Source: Nitrospirota bacterium
GTDB taxonomy: Bacteria; Nitrospirota; Thermodesulfovibrionia; Thermodesulfovibrionales; UBA1546
Direction: 5' to 3'
Assembly (NCBI GenBank): GCA_009773185.1
Contig: WPIF01000008.1
Coordinates: 62,001 to 126,000, forward strand
Length of the DNA stretch: 64,000 nucleotides
The translations under genes and the position numbers were made by a program. The notes below the pieces were generated by a model, which worked only from the letters and a program-made list of their open reading frames with translations, had not been told where the DNA came from and made no database searches. Shown here one piece after another: positions 44,294 through 52,529 of the stretch; the first letter of the stretch is position 1; each line of letters opens with the position of its first letter.

Positions 44294-47189
44294 CTTTATA
44301 ACTTCTAATCTCTATTCCTTTATAGATTTTCATTGCCCCGCCATTCTCAGTTGTAATATTAAAAATGAACTGTGACACTACACTGGGTGATAATGCTTGC
44401 AATTCCCAGTTCAAAGTATAGGCGCCGCCGGGAGGTAGAACTTCCGGAATTTTTGAGTCCGAACTCCCCTTTACGCTGCCGGGGAATTTTACACTGACCC
44501 TTAAATTCTTCAACTCGACGTTACTCTCATTAACAAGAGTTAAATTTGCAAAAAATCTCTCGCCTGTTTTAACAATTTCAGGCATTTTCAGCGACCATGA
44601 AAATAGCGGCATGACCTGAAATGGGACTACTGCATAAAAATGTTTTTCCATACCGAGCACTTTGACTATCACGCCGTAAGAATTGGCAGCGGATAAGTTC
44701 ACCGGCAAGCGATATGATCTGGAGATTTTATAAGTCTTCCCGCGATTCAGGTCTATTTTTTCTGTAAATGATTTCAGCACGGAATCCGGCCATTTCTTGG
44801 ATGTCGGATCATCATTTATCAGAGCAATCTCGACATTGCCCCTGAGTGTACTGTCCAGTACATTTTCGACTGCAATATCCATCAAGACTTCATCTCCAAC
44901 ACGGTATATCTCCTTATTCAGTTGAATTCTTACTGCCGAGTTCAGTGGAGGTGAACAAGTCCAATGCCCGATACCCCAGTATCCTTGCAGGCAGAGATGC
45001 TCTAACCAATTCGCAATATAATTGAAATTCTGGTTCGGCTCCTTGCAAGGGGTGTTATACCCGAATGTCACATCGGAATTATTATCTGATACCTCCTGGG
45101 GCGCCCAGCCAGCCCCTGCCATAATCACATCGTCATCTGCTTTCTTGGTAGCAACACCCCGTGTGCTTCCAAACGTTGCGCGTGTCTCCGGCTGCATGGA
45201 AGGGTATTCATGGGGGTGTAGTATATACCACTGTTCAGCCATCGTGCTGCTCTTAATTCGCGCTTCAGTCCATGTGTCGAAATTCCAGTTATACCCTCCG
45301 AATTCAACAGCCGCATCAGCGGTGGCAGGATGTGCCGGAATGCCGACAGCCCTCAAGAGCGCGGTAAGTATATTCGCCTCATCCGCGCATTGCGCTGATG
45401 AATGATTCGTCAACAGATCAATTACATCATTGGTGTGATAATTCAGGTCGTATATAAAGTGATTTGCAACCCAATCGTGCAGAAGTTTGGCAGATATGTA
45501 AGAATCGACCTGCCCGTTAACCTCTTTAATTGCAGCGCCAAAAACACGGCTATCGTCCGGATGCAGAGTGTAAGTAAGCGCCCTGTCGCTTCCCCAGCCC
45601 GAACCGAACCAAATTCCGATTTCACCCTTATCGCTCAGTCCGAATTCCGCGGGAGCTGATACTTCCGAGGGGCTGAAAATCACATAAAACGGCATCGATT
45701 CACTTATACTACCGGCATTTGAAGTTAGTTTCAGAGTCGCTTTATACTCTCCGACAGGTATTTCATCCGGGATAAGATTCCACAGGGAACTGCTCCAGTC
45801 CCACGAACCGCTCCAATAACCGCCTGAGAAGGTTAGGAGTATAGTCTTTGCCAGTCGCCCCTTGGAATCCGTAATTTCAACGCTGACACTTGTTGCATCA
45901 TCCCTGCCCTTAACCATAAAGTATGGAGAGCATCCTGTCCCACGCGTATAAACTAACGCTTCCACCGATGTTTCCCCTGCTTCGGGCTTAAAGAATTCAT
46001 GCCCGTTCTTCATTATGAGAAGTTCTTTTTGTTTGACCATCCCTTCATTGACCTTTACAGGAATAGATGAGGGACTGGTGCACGCTCCAAGAGACTGAGT
46101 CACGGTTATTATCTCTCCTCCGACTGCAGGATGAATGAGATTGATTTTTGCGCCACCGCCGTCTCCTATAGGTGTCCCGTCGGCATAAATACGTATACGG
46201 GCGTCAGGAGCAGTGCCTGATACGATTATAAAGTCATCTCCCGCACAAATAGGAGATACGGTTGGAGCGGGAAGTTCGACGCAAGGCTTAACAGTTGTCG
46301 GGTCTGACGGGTCGCTTATAATATTGCACAGTTTTTGAATTGAAGTTAATTGGTCTCCTGCCGAAGGTTGAGGATCCAGTCTGAATATCTGGCTTCCACC
46401 AGAGCAGTAATGCCCGGCAATTTTCTGGTTTCCATTATACACTTCAACCATTGCTCCGTTGGTAATATTGTCGACTGTGCAGTATTTACCCCCTTCATAT
46501 ACTTCCCTCACTGAAGGCTTAGGTAAAGATACGGGAGTTTCCAAAACAGTTTCCATATCCGATTTCGGACTGGTCTTTTGGCAGAGCTTTTCAGTTGCAT
46601 GTACTTTTTGATCTTTGACAAATTGTGGATTTACGAAAAGCCATTGACCTGCTCCACAGCCGTTTACATCGCCGACAAGGTTACCATCTGCAAACACTTC
46701 CAAGAGTCCGCCTTGCGCCAGGTTGCCGACACCTATTGCTCCTCCACAATTGTACAAGGGTATAGGACGAATTTTAGGCTTTGGTAGTCCTTCAGGGTGT
46801 GTTTCAAAAAATGATACAACCTTTACCGGCTTGGACGGTGGACTTGTTACACCGTCTACGGTTTGTGTAGCAGTAATAAGCTGTCCGGCGACTAGGGGAG
46901 GGTTAACTGAAAAGCTTTGCCCCCATGGCGCATCCGATACTCCTCCACCGATGTGTGTAGCATTATCAGCATAAATATCAATTTTAGCCCCAGGTACAAA
47001 GCCCTGAACAGATACAGCAGTTGCACACTCATAGAGAGGGGAGCTAACTGTAAGCGGCGACAATCTGGATTCTTCATCATAATCAGGTTTTGGCGGTTTT
47101 GGACAAAATGGTGGGCAACACCCCCCCAGATAGAGAATCAGGATTGCTAATAATACGAAGAAATTCCACCTGCTGGATAAAGATTTCAT
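44271..47189 (-). CDS. Large lipoprotein with Ig-like repeats and a transglutaminase-like domain
   Basis: A 972-residue protein with a lipoprotein signal (LILYLGGCCPPFCPKPPKP). Residues about 40-400 hold four to five repeats of the type GxxVEVYADGxxIGDxxxGAGQ, beta-sandwich units. Residues about 540-690 are transglutaminase-like around SSAQCADEANILTALLRAVG with C601, but the usual His and Asp positions read FDTWTEA and WYILHPHEY. The C-terminal 250 residues are beta-rich adhesion-like domains (EIYRVGDEVLMDIAVEN, GERFFANLTLVNES). Probably a surface scaffold or protein-modifying enzyme. It has promoter P5 and GGAGGAAGG before the ATG. Confidence 0.82.
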   Translation of the reverse strand: MKSLSSRWNFFVLLAILILYLGGCCPPFCPKPPKPDYDEESRLSPLTVSSPLYECATAVSVQGFVPGAKIDIYADNATHIGGGVSDAPWGQSFSVNPPLVAGQLITATQTVDGVTSPPSKPVKVVSFFETHPEGLPKPKIRPIPLYNCGGAIGVGNLAQGGLLEVFADGNLVGDVNGCGAGQWLFVNPQFVKDQKVHATEKLCQKTSPKSDMETVLETPVSLPKPSVREVYEGGKYCTVDNITNGAMVEVYNGNQKIAGHYCSGGSQIFRLDPQPSAGDQLTSIQKLCNIISDPSDPTTVKPCVELPAPTVSPICAGDDFIIVSGTAPDARIRIYADGTPIGDGGGAKINLIHPAVGGEIITVTQSLGACTSPSSIPVKVNEGMVKQKELLIMKNGHEFFKPEAGETSVEALVYTRGTGCSPYFMVKGRDDATSVSVEITDSKGRLAKTILLTFSGGYWSGSWDWSSSLWNLIPDEIPVGEYKATLKLTSNAGSISESMPFYVIFSPSEVSAPAEFGLSDKGEIGIWFGSGWGSDRALTYTLHPDDSRVFGAAIKEVNGQVDSYISAKLLHDWVANHFIYDLNYHTNDVIDLLTNHSSAQCADEANILTALLRAVGIPAHPATADAAVEFGGYNWNFDTWTEARIKSSTMAEQWYILHPHEYPSMQPETRATFGSTRGVATKKADDDVIMAGAGWAPQEVSDNNSDVTFGYNTPCKEPNQNFNYIANWLEHLCLQGYWGIGHWTCSPPLNSAVRIQLNKEIYRVGDEVLMDIAVENVLDSTLRGNVEIALINDDPTSKKWPDSVLKSFTEKIDLNRGKTYKISRSYRLPVNLSAANSYGVIVKVLGMEKHFYAVVPFQVMPLFSWSLKMPEIVKTGERFFANLTLVNESNVELKNLRVSVKFPGSVKGSSDSKIPEVLPPGGAYTLNWELQALSPSVVSQFIFNITTENGGAMKIYKGIEIRSYKAKDERRH

Positions 47190-47222
47190 TTACCTTCCTC
47201 CTTTATGTAATTTTTTCTGCCT

Positions 47223-47248
47223 GCACTGAGCAGATAACTTGCTCATTC
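47223..47248 (-). promoter_or_regulatory. Shared leader element, copy 3
   Basis: Minus strand GAATGAGCAAGTTATCTGCT followed by CAGTGC; here the 5-bp inverted repeat GAGCA/TGCTC is complete. Leader of the large lipoprotein gene. Confidence 0.6.
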
Positions 47249-47327
47249 CGGATTGCGCTTATTCGATTTAATTTCAGGCCTACTATAATCAAACCCTTTC
47301 TCTGTCAATGGCGTCTCTCGTCCTTGG
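47229..47327. repeat. 99-bp direct repeat, copy B
   Basis: Exact copy of 44195-44293, including promoter P5 and the 3' end of the lipoprotein gene as a leftover (GGCGTCTCTCGTCCTTGG). It suggests an old tandem duplication with loss of the gene body that once preceded it. Confidence 0.9.
47282..47308 (-). promoter_or_regulatory. Island promoter P5
   Basis: Minus strand: TTGACA (47303-47308), 15 bases, TATAGT (47282-47287); identical to P4 because it lies in the 99-bp repeat. Drives the large lipoprotein gene. Confidence 0.65.
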
Positions 47328-47365
47328 TGCGGGCAGGAAAGTATATTGTTTTCTCAAAAATAAAT

Positions 47366-47378
47366 CTGTCCCCTTTTT
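47366..47378. repeat. Partial RAYT-type repeat
   Basis: CTGTCCCCTTTTT, matching the core of the right RAYT repeat (18385 onward), in the 112-base gap between the 99-bp repeat and the end of the C39-like gene. It may mark the deletion scar. Confidence 0.5.
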
Positions 47379-47439
47379 GCACTTTTTGCATTTAAAACAT
47401 GCCGGATCCTTATTGTTTTTCTATGCAAGGCTGTTTTCT

Positions 47440-48648
47440 CTACTTTATCTTTAGTCTTTCCAAGCCGCTGATTACATCCCCGCCGATGTTTAAAGAAATC
47501 GGCAATGTGTGTGTGTCTCCTCTCTCGTCTCTGACTTCTGTCTGAATCTCCCATACAGGTGAAAACCTGCCAATCGGGGCCAGCGCGGGTTTGTACCGCA
47601 GTTCAGGAACTGCTGTTTTAACTATTTCGCCTTTATATGCACGAAATTTCTTACGCAACGTGCTGTTAATCGCCTCCATGTCAATGATATATTTCTGCTG
47701 ATGCTTGAAGTAACGGAGTTCTTCGAATGAGCCGTCATAGGCATTGAAGATGGCTGCCAATCGGGAATCTTTAAACGGGATCAAGTAATAGGAATAGGTG
47801 TCTGCTTTTACCAGTATCGGTTTCTCAGTCCTGATATCTCCTTTCAGAACCTCGAAGGATTTCCGGGCGAGTCTTCCTTCTCTCGCTTTTCTGAGCCAAT
47901 CAGAAAAGTATCGCTCGATTTTTTCCACAGGAAGAATCTTCCCTTCCAAAACCCATTTGGGCGCTCTGACGGTTATTTTTGCCTTTGGCGGCTCGATTAT
48001 GGCGATGTACTTGTTGTGCCATGCGCTGCCGGCTTTGTTCAGGGGAACCCCCCAGTATGAAGAGCTTGACAGCCAGACAGCGCCACTCACCCACATTGAG
48101 GAGGGATTCCCTGGTAAGGGATCATAGAAGAATATGTTCTGCAAGGTGACAACTCCGGAAAAAGGAGGTTTTACATCACTCTGAAATCCGATTACAGTTA
48201 CCCAGTGCTCGCTGTCGCCAACCGATACCGGCATCAGATATTTTTGGGTGTCAATGTAATACAACATTTTTCCAAGAACAGTGAATTTGTCCGTATTCGA
48301 ATAGTCAGACCAGTGGCCGCAGGGTAAAATAGCAGGGTCACTCAATACGCCTCTGACGCCAGCCGGACTGCTGAACCACAGCGCGGGCTCGGAATTGTGC
48401 AATACGATTGAATTGTATATATCGTCCTGACTGTTGTAGTGCCGGGCGGTCAAGGTAGGGCAGGAATTGAGAGACATCTGAACACAGGCCGGTCCGCTGT
48501 AATGGTCTTGCTCCGCAACATAAGGCAAGGGAGGAACCGGCTGAACATCAGGCAACATTAGAGAATAACACATAGCGCTGCTTGCAGCGAATGTTAGTTG
48601 AAACAGTACGACTGCCAGAACTGTCAAAAATAAATATTTGGTTTTCAT
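47440..48648 (-). CDS. Secreted C39-like papain-fold protein
   Basis: A 402-residue protein with a signal peptide (FLTVLAVVLFQLTFAASSA). The N-terminal half fits a C39-like peptidase: Q47 and C55 in AEQDHYSGPACVQMSLNS, SEHWVTVIGFQ for the histidine, and NIFFYDPLPG for the acidic residue. The second half (about 215-402) is unrelated and beta-rich (YYLIPFKDSRLAAIFNAYDG). An extracytoplasmic peptidase or transpeptidase is likely. ACAGGAGGC precedes the ATG. It follows the secreted protein gene below by 17 bases, so they share a transcript from P6. Confidence 0.76.
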   Translation of the reverse strand: MKTKYLFLTVLAVVLFQLTFAASSAMCYSLMLPDVQPVPPLPYVAEQDHYSGPACVQMSLNSCPTLTARHYNSQDDIYNSIVLHNSEPALWFSSPAGVRGVLSDPAILPCGHWSDYSNTDKFTVLGKMLYYIDTQKYLMPVSVGDSEHWVTVIGFQSDVKPPFSGVVTLQNIFFYDPLPGNPSSMWVSGAVWLSSSSYWGVPLNKAGSAWHNKYIAIIEPPKAKITVRAPKWVLEGKILPVEKIERYFSDWLRKAREGRLARKSFEVLKGDIRTEKPILVKADTYSYYLIPFKDSRLAAIFNAYDGSFEELRYFKHQQKYIIDMEAINSTLRKKFRAYKGEIVKTAVPELRYKPALAPIGRFSPVWEIQTEVRDERGDTHTLPISLNIGGDVISGLERLKIK

Positions 48649-48665
48649 TTTTTTTGCCTCCTGTA

Positions 48666-50120
48666 TTATGGTCTATCAATAGTTACATGCCAGGTGTCTT
48701 CCACGGCGTGATAGATCAGACCATAGCCATTTGTGGTTCGTTTGCTCGCTGTTAGCCTGAACTGGTATGCACAGTCAGACATTATCGCTGGGGTATAGGT
48801 ATTACCTTTATAATCAGTGATGTAGCCGAAGCCGCCCTGCCATAACGGACTGCCTCCTGCATTGTTATTGTAATTGTCTTCAGCTTTGCTGGGTGCTGTT
48901 GGCTTGGGACTGACAGACGCATTATGCCCGTAGATTGCATTCAGCGCATAGTCCTGCAGGTGTCCGCGCTGATCGTAGGCGCGGAAGTTCACACTGATTT
49001 TATCGCTTATGCCTGTGCCGAAGTTGAGAATTTGGCATACACTTTTGCTGACCCCGTTGAGTTTCATATCCAGAATCTTCACTGTAGGCGGGGTATTGTC
49101 TATCTGGAGAACTATTTCGCCATAGTTGGGGTCAATGATAATATCCGAACTTGTAGCCGGTATCAAAGTTGTACCTGACTGCTTATATGCAGCTATCCTG
49201 AACCTGGTGAGTCCATCTGTTACCAGAGTGGAGTTAAATATGGCTACACGGTCAAACCATGACCATGGCGTGTTCGGCCTAACGAAATATGGCACTCTGT
49301 AAAGATTATTTATGCCTCCGTAAGAGACAGGCCCCATTGATTCGGACACCCAGTGCCAGTTAAGCGGATTTGGATCTGACGTGCTATACCACTTGTTGGG
49401 CAATGATGTTTCGATATCGGCCCATGTGATCCCGCCGTCTGCACTGTACTGCACTTTGTAGTAGGCAATTTGAGATTGACTTCCAAACCAGCCGAACATG
49501 TGTAAGGCGCTGCCGTAAGGCTGGTCAGTGTTTGCTCCGGTAAAACTGTACGGCGCTTTCCGGGGGCGATGATAGCCTTGACTGGTAACAACGCTCCCTT
49601 TAGAGTCAATATTTGCCGTCTCGTGATTGCCGATTCTTGTGAACAGGAAAAGTTTGTTGTTCGGAACCGAGCCGGGGGTTACTGCCGGATTAGAGCAGAC
49701 AGCCAGCGGCGATGCCACGTTCAACGATATAGTTGCGGCAGATGCCACATTCCAGTGCGTCCCTGAAGCATTTTCTTCGTAAATAGCTTCGGCAGATCCG
49801 TTGGTATTCTGGGTGAACACAAAGATAATATCCGGTCCGCCAATTTCAAAGCCACCTCCGGAGGGCCATGTAAATGTTAATGTAAAATTACCGCTTTCAT
49901 TTACAGTTGCAGTTGCCAAAGCCGGACTGTTAATTGCATACGAACCGCCGGGCAAAGGATCGATTTCAAAAACTTTAACCACGGCTCCATAGGGTACCCA
50001 GCCAGACATTGTGCATTCGGCATGGCCATTGACTGTGTAGGCAAACGCCTGGCTGTTACCAGCGGCAAGAACGAGCACAGCTACCAGACAAATCAGCCAC
50101 ATTGTTTTTGTGAGTTTCAT
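48666..50120 (-). CDS. Secreted protein of unknown function with beta domains
   Basis: A 484-residue exported protein: signal peptide (WLICLVAVLVLAAGNSQAFA), then a beta-rich N-terminal domain (GWVPYGAVVKVFEIDPLPGG, a carboxypeptidase-regulatory-like unit). A middle part follows with FGWFGSQSQIAYYKVQYSAD, as in Ig or fibronectin-like folds, and a C-terminal domain begins VLQIDNTPPTVKILDMKLNG. There are few cysteines and no catalytic motif that I recognise. AGGGAGGT precedes the ATG. It is followed directly by the C39-like gene, which may act on it. Confidence 0.68.
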   Translation of the reverse strand: MKLTKTMWLICLVAVLVLAAGNSQAFAYTVNGHAECTMSGWVPYGAVVKVFEIDPLPGGSYAINSPALATATVNESGNFTLTFTWPSGGGFEIGGPDIIFVFTQNTNGSAEAIYEENASGTHWNVASAATISLNVASPLAVCSNPAVTPGSVPNNKLFLFTRIGNHETANIDSKGSVVTSQGYHRPRKAPYSFTGANTDQPYGSALHMFGWFGSQSQIAYYKVQYSADGGITWADIETSLPNKWYSTSDPNPLNWHWVSESMGPVSYGGINNLYRVPYFVRPNTPWSWFDRVAIFNSTLVTDGLTRFRIAAYKQSGTTLIPATSSDIIIDPNYGEIVLQIDNTPPTVKILDMKLNGVSKSVCQILNFGTGISDKISVNFRAYDQRGHLQDYALNAIYGHNASVSPKPTAPSKAEDNYNNNAGGSPLWQGGFGYITDYKGNTYTPAIMSDCAYQFRLTASKRTTNGYGLIYHAVEDTWHVTIDRP

Positions 50121-50123
50121 TTT

Positions 50124-50210
50124 TTACCTCCCTTTAAATATTTTTCCCTTCCCGAACCGTCTGTAGATACCACCCTTTTTTGTTTTTACAACGTTCATTT
50201 TCGTTTTCAT
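50124..50210 (-). CDS. 28-residue cationic peptide ORF
   Basis: A tiny ORF with a strong Shine-Dalgarno (GGAAGGAGG, 8 bases before the ATG at 50210). Its first half is MKTKMNVVKTKKGG; the second half is IYRRFGKGKIFKGR. The net charge is strongly positive, and a double glycine divides the two halves. It is the first ORF after promoter P6 and ends 3 bases before the secreted protein gene, which is followed by a C39-like gene. It could be a leader peptide, a small antimicrobial-like or signalling peptide, or a translation-coupling ORF. Confidence 0.45.
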   Translation of the reverse strand: MKTKMNVVKTKKGGIYRRFGKGKIFKGR

Positions 50211-50237
50211 AAATAGCCTCCTTCCATCTCCCCGCCC

Positions 50238-50265
50238 GCACTGAGTAGATAACTTAACTTGTTCG
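50238..50265 (-). promoter_or_regulatory. Shared leader element, copy 4
   Basis: Minus strand: GAACAAGTTAAGTTATCTAC then TCAGTGC, the same element with a small internal duplication (AAGTT twice). In the leader between P6 and the 28-residue ORF. Confidence 0.5.
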
Positions 50266-50333
50266 TATTCGCATTGCGTATACATCCTCAAAATTTGAAT
50301 GATAGACGCAATATAAACCGACTTTTCAGGCTT

Positions 50334-50362
50334 ACTATAATCAACCCTCTTCCCCATGTCAA
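50334..50362 (-). promoter_or_regulatory. Island promoter P6
   Basis: Minus strand: TTGACA (50357-50362), 17 bases, TATAGT (50334-50339), context GTTGATTATAGTAAGCC. Drives the small ORF, the secreted protein and the C39-like gene. Confidence 0.75.
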
Positions 50363-50550
50363 TTCCCTAGGAATCATCAATTTTCCGGCGGGCAGGTGGG
50401 ATGATTTGCTCGAATAAAACACTATAACTAGTTGAAATAACGATATTTTTCTTAGCCTTAAATCCTAATTTTTATGCGCTGAAATCAGAGTTACTAACAA
50501 CGCGCTTGCAATAAATGTAATAAAAAAGCCAAGAAATGTAATGTTTTTCT
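50363..50550. other. AT-rich intergenic region at the island edge
   Basis: About 190 bases between the last island promoter and the regulatory region of the response regulator gene. I see no ORF with a ribosome binding site and no strong hairpin. Confidence 0.5.
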
Positions 50551-50605
50551 ATGAAAGTACGATGTATCTTTCATCTTGACATCACTATAGCCCTCTCTTT
50601 ATTAT
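50551..50605 (+). promoter_or_regulatory. Promoter and possible operator of the response regulator gene
   Basis: TTGACA (50576-50581), an 18-base spacer, TATTAT (50600-50605). Immediately upstream lies an inverted repeat, ATGAAAG ... CTTTCAT (50551-50574), which could be an operator for an AraC-type protein, for instance the product of the gene itself. Confidence 0.55.
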
Positions 50606-50678
50606 TAAGGCGCTCTGACATTATGTCTCTGCCGAGTTAGGGCTGGTTATCCTGAAGCTTTTTATTAAAGGGGAAGAT

Positions 50679-51407
50679 TTGAAAAGGAAATCCATCCTTC
50701 TGGTTGAAGATGATGCAGGAGTACGGATTACACTAAGGGAACTTATCGAACAAGAATATGCTGTGTTCGAGGCCTCGGATTATGCGGAGGCAGTTGAGCA
50801 ATTAAAAAATCCTATAGATATTGCCCTTATTGACTATGTCCTGCCTGGTATTGACGGATTTGAATTAATAAAGACTATAAGGAAAGTTAAGCCATCATTG
50901 CCTGTGATCGTTATGACAGGGTTTAGCACTGAAAGCGTAATGATGAAGGCTGTCAGAACAGGGGTGACGGATTACATAAAAAAACCCCTGAACCTTGCAC
51001 ATCTAAAGAGGAGATTATCGTGTTTGCTTGAGGGTAAAGAGGAAGATGCATATTCTGAAGGCGTGGGAACAAGAGAAAGATTTATTATAGACGGCATAGT
51101 CAGCTTCATAGATGAGCATTACATGGAAGACCTGTCGCTTGAGAATTTATCTGAAAAGATTTGCATAAACAAATACAAATTGTGCAAAACATTTAAGGAA
51201 AAAACCGGCTGCGGCATCAAGTCATATTTAAACAGCGTGAGGATAAAAAATGCCTCTGAACTTTTAAAAAGCCATAATTTAAATATTACCGAGATTGCTT
51301 CTTTTGTGGGGTTTGACAATATGGTAAGTTTTTATCGGGCCTTCAGGGGAATATACGGGGTGTCGCCAAGGGAATATCGGGAAAATACCAGGAAAGCAAT
51401 GATGTAA
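50679..51407 (+). CDS. Response regulator with AraC-type DNA-binding domain
   Basis: A 242-residue regulator. The receiver domain (1-120) has the acidic pair in LLVEDDAGV, the phosphoacceptor aspartate in IALIDYVLPGIDGFE, VIVMTGFST and the conserved lysine in YIKKPL. The C-terminal AraC double helix-turn-helix (about 145-240) has LENLSEKICINKYKLCKTFK and NITEIASFVGFDNMVSFYRA followed by FRGIYGVSPREYR. The start is TTG 50679 after AAGGGGAAG. No histidine kinase is adjacent, so it is an orphan here. It abuts the minus-strand block and could control it. Confidence 0.92.
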   Translation: MKRKSILLVEDDAGVRITLRELIEQEYAVFEASDYAEAVEQLKNPIDIALIDYVLPGIDGFELIKTIRKVKPSLPVIVMTGFSTESVMMKAVRTGVTDYIKKPLNLAHLKRRLSCLLEGKEEDAYSEGVGTRERFIIDGIVSFIDEHYMEDLSLENLSEKICINKYKLCKTFKEKTGCGIKSYLNSVRIKNASELLKSHNLNITEIASFVGFDNMVSFYRAFRGIYGVSPREYRENTRKAMM

Positions 51408-51503
51408 TATACAGGCAGCTTGCCGCAATCATGGCGAACTGTCAATCACAGACTTCTGCCCGCAAAATAACAATCCATACAATGAAAATGTTACGATAAT
51501 ATC

Positions 51504-52520
51504 ATGCAATTTGTTGATTATACGAAGATCTATGTAAAGGCCGGCGACGGAGGAAGGGGATGTGTTGCCTTCAGAAGGGAGAAGTATGTTCCCCATGGCG
51601 GGCCAAGCGGCGGTGACGGCGGAAGAGGAGGGCATATCATATTCAAGGCCACAAAAAACCTGAACACTCTCCTTGACCTTAGGTACCAGCGTGAATACAA
51701 GGCCCAAAGAGGCCAGCACGGCATGGGCAAAAAAATGCATGGCAAAAATGGCGAAGACCGTATTGTTTTTGTTCCCGTCGGCACGATAATAAAAGACGCT
51801 GATACAGAAGAAATCCTTGCTGACCTTGATAAAGAAGATGCTGAAGTTATAATTGCAAAAGCAGGCAGGGGCGGGCTTGGAAACGCACACTTTGCAACTG
51901 CCGTAAAACAGGCCCCGAGACATGCGCAGCCGGGCGAAGAAGGCGAAGAAAAGAATCTTGTCATTGAATTAAAACTTCTGGCTGATGTGGGGTTGATGGG
52001 GCTTCCGAATGCAGGCAAGTCAACATTGATATCAGTGATATCTTCCGCAAGGCCGAAGATTGCGGATTATCCGTTTACAACGCTTGTTCCCAATCTCGGA
52101 GTTGTAAAAGTAGGAGACTACAGGAGCTTTGTTGTCGCGGATATTCCGGGCCTGATTGAAGGCGCTCATAAAGGCGCAGGATTGGGCTTTCAGTTCCTGC
52201 GTCATGTAGAGCGCACCTCCATATTATTACATCTTGTGGATGTCTCGGATATATTAGAGAGCGACCCTGTTGAAGATTTTAAGAAGATTAACAGGGAACT
52301 TGAACTTTACAGCCCTGAGCTTATGAAAAAGCCTCAGACGGTTGTGGGGACAAAGATTGATATTGCAGGTGATGAAAAGAGGCTTAATAAGCTTAAGAAA
52401 TACTGCAAGTCAAAAAAGATAGATTTTTTCCCGGTATCCGCAGCAGCAAATAAGGGCATTAAAAAACTTCTCGCTTACCTTGCTGTAAAGGTTGAGAGTA
52501 AGCGAAAAAGTGATGTATAA
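51504..52520 (+). CDS. obgE: Obg/CgtA GTPase
   Basis: A 338-residue ribosome-associated GTPase. The N-terminal glycine-rich Obg fold (VKAGDGGRGCVAFRREKYVP, GGPSGGDGGRGG) spans residues 1-158. The G domain has GLPNAGKSTLIS (Walker A), DIPGLIEGAHKG (switch II) and TKID for base recognition. It ends without the C-terminal OCT domain. A role in large ribosomal subunit assembly and growth control is known for the family. proB follows after 9 bases. Confidence 0.96.
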   Translation: MQFVDYTKIYVKAGDGGRGCVAFRREKYVPHGGPSGGDGGRGGHIIFKATKNLNTLLDLRYQREYKAQRGQHGMGKKMHGKNGEDRIVFVPVGTIIKDADTEEILADLDKEDAEVIIAKAGRGGLGNAHFATAVKQAPRHAQPGEEGEEKNLVIELKLLADVGLMGLPNAGKSTLISVISSARPKIADYPFTTLVPNLGVVKVGDYRSFVVADIPGLIEGAHKGAGLGFQFLRHVERTSILLHLVDVSDILESDPVEDFKKINRELELYSPELMKKPQTVVGTKIDIAGDEKRLNKLKKYCKSKKIDFFPVSAAANKGIKKLLAYLAVKVESKRKSDV

Positions 52521-52529
52521 TTCAGAACT

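Noticed and set aside
50211-50357. Extension of the 28-residue ORF upstream to 77 residues
   Set aside because: The longer frame runs through promoter P6 and the leader element; the strong ribosome binding site supports the ATG at 50210.
35991-50362. The repeated intergenic sequences of the minus-strand block as integron attC sites
   Set aside because: The single orientation is suggestive, but the core sites GTTRRRY/RYYYAAC are absent, no integrase is present, and the repeats are explained by promoters and leaders.
51530-52018. A 162-codon minus-strand ORF inside obgE
   Set aside because: Antisense of the glycine-rich Obg domain, Pro/Ser-rich and artefactual.
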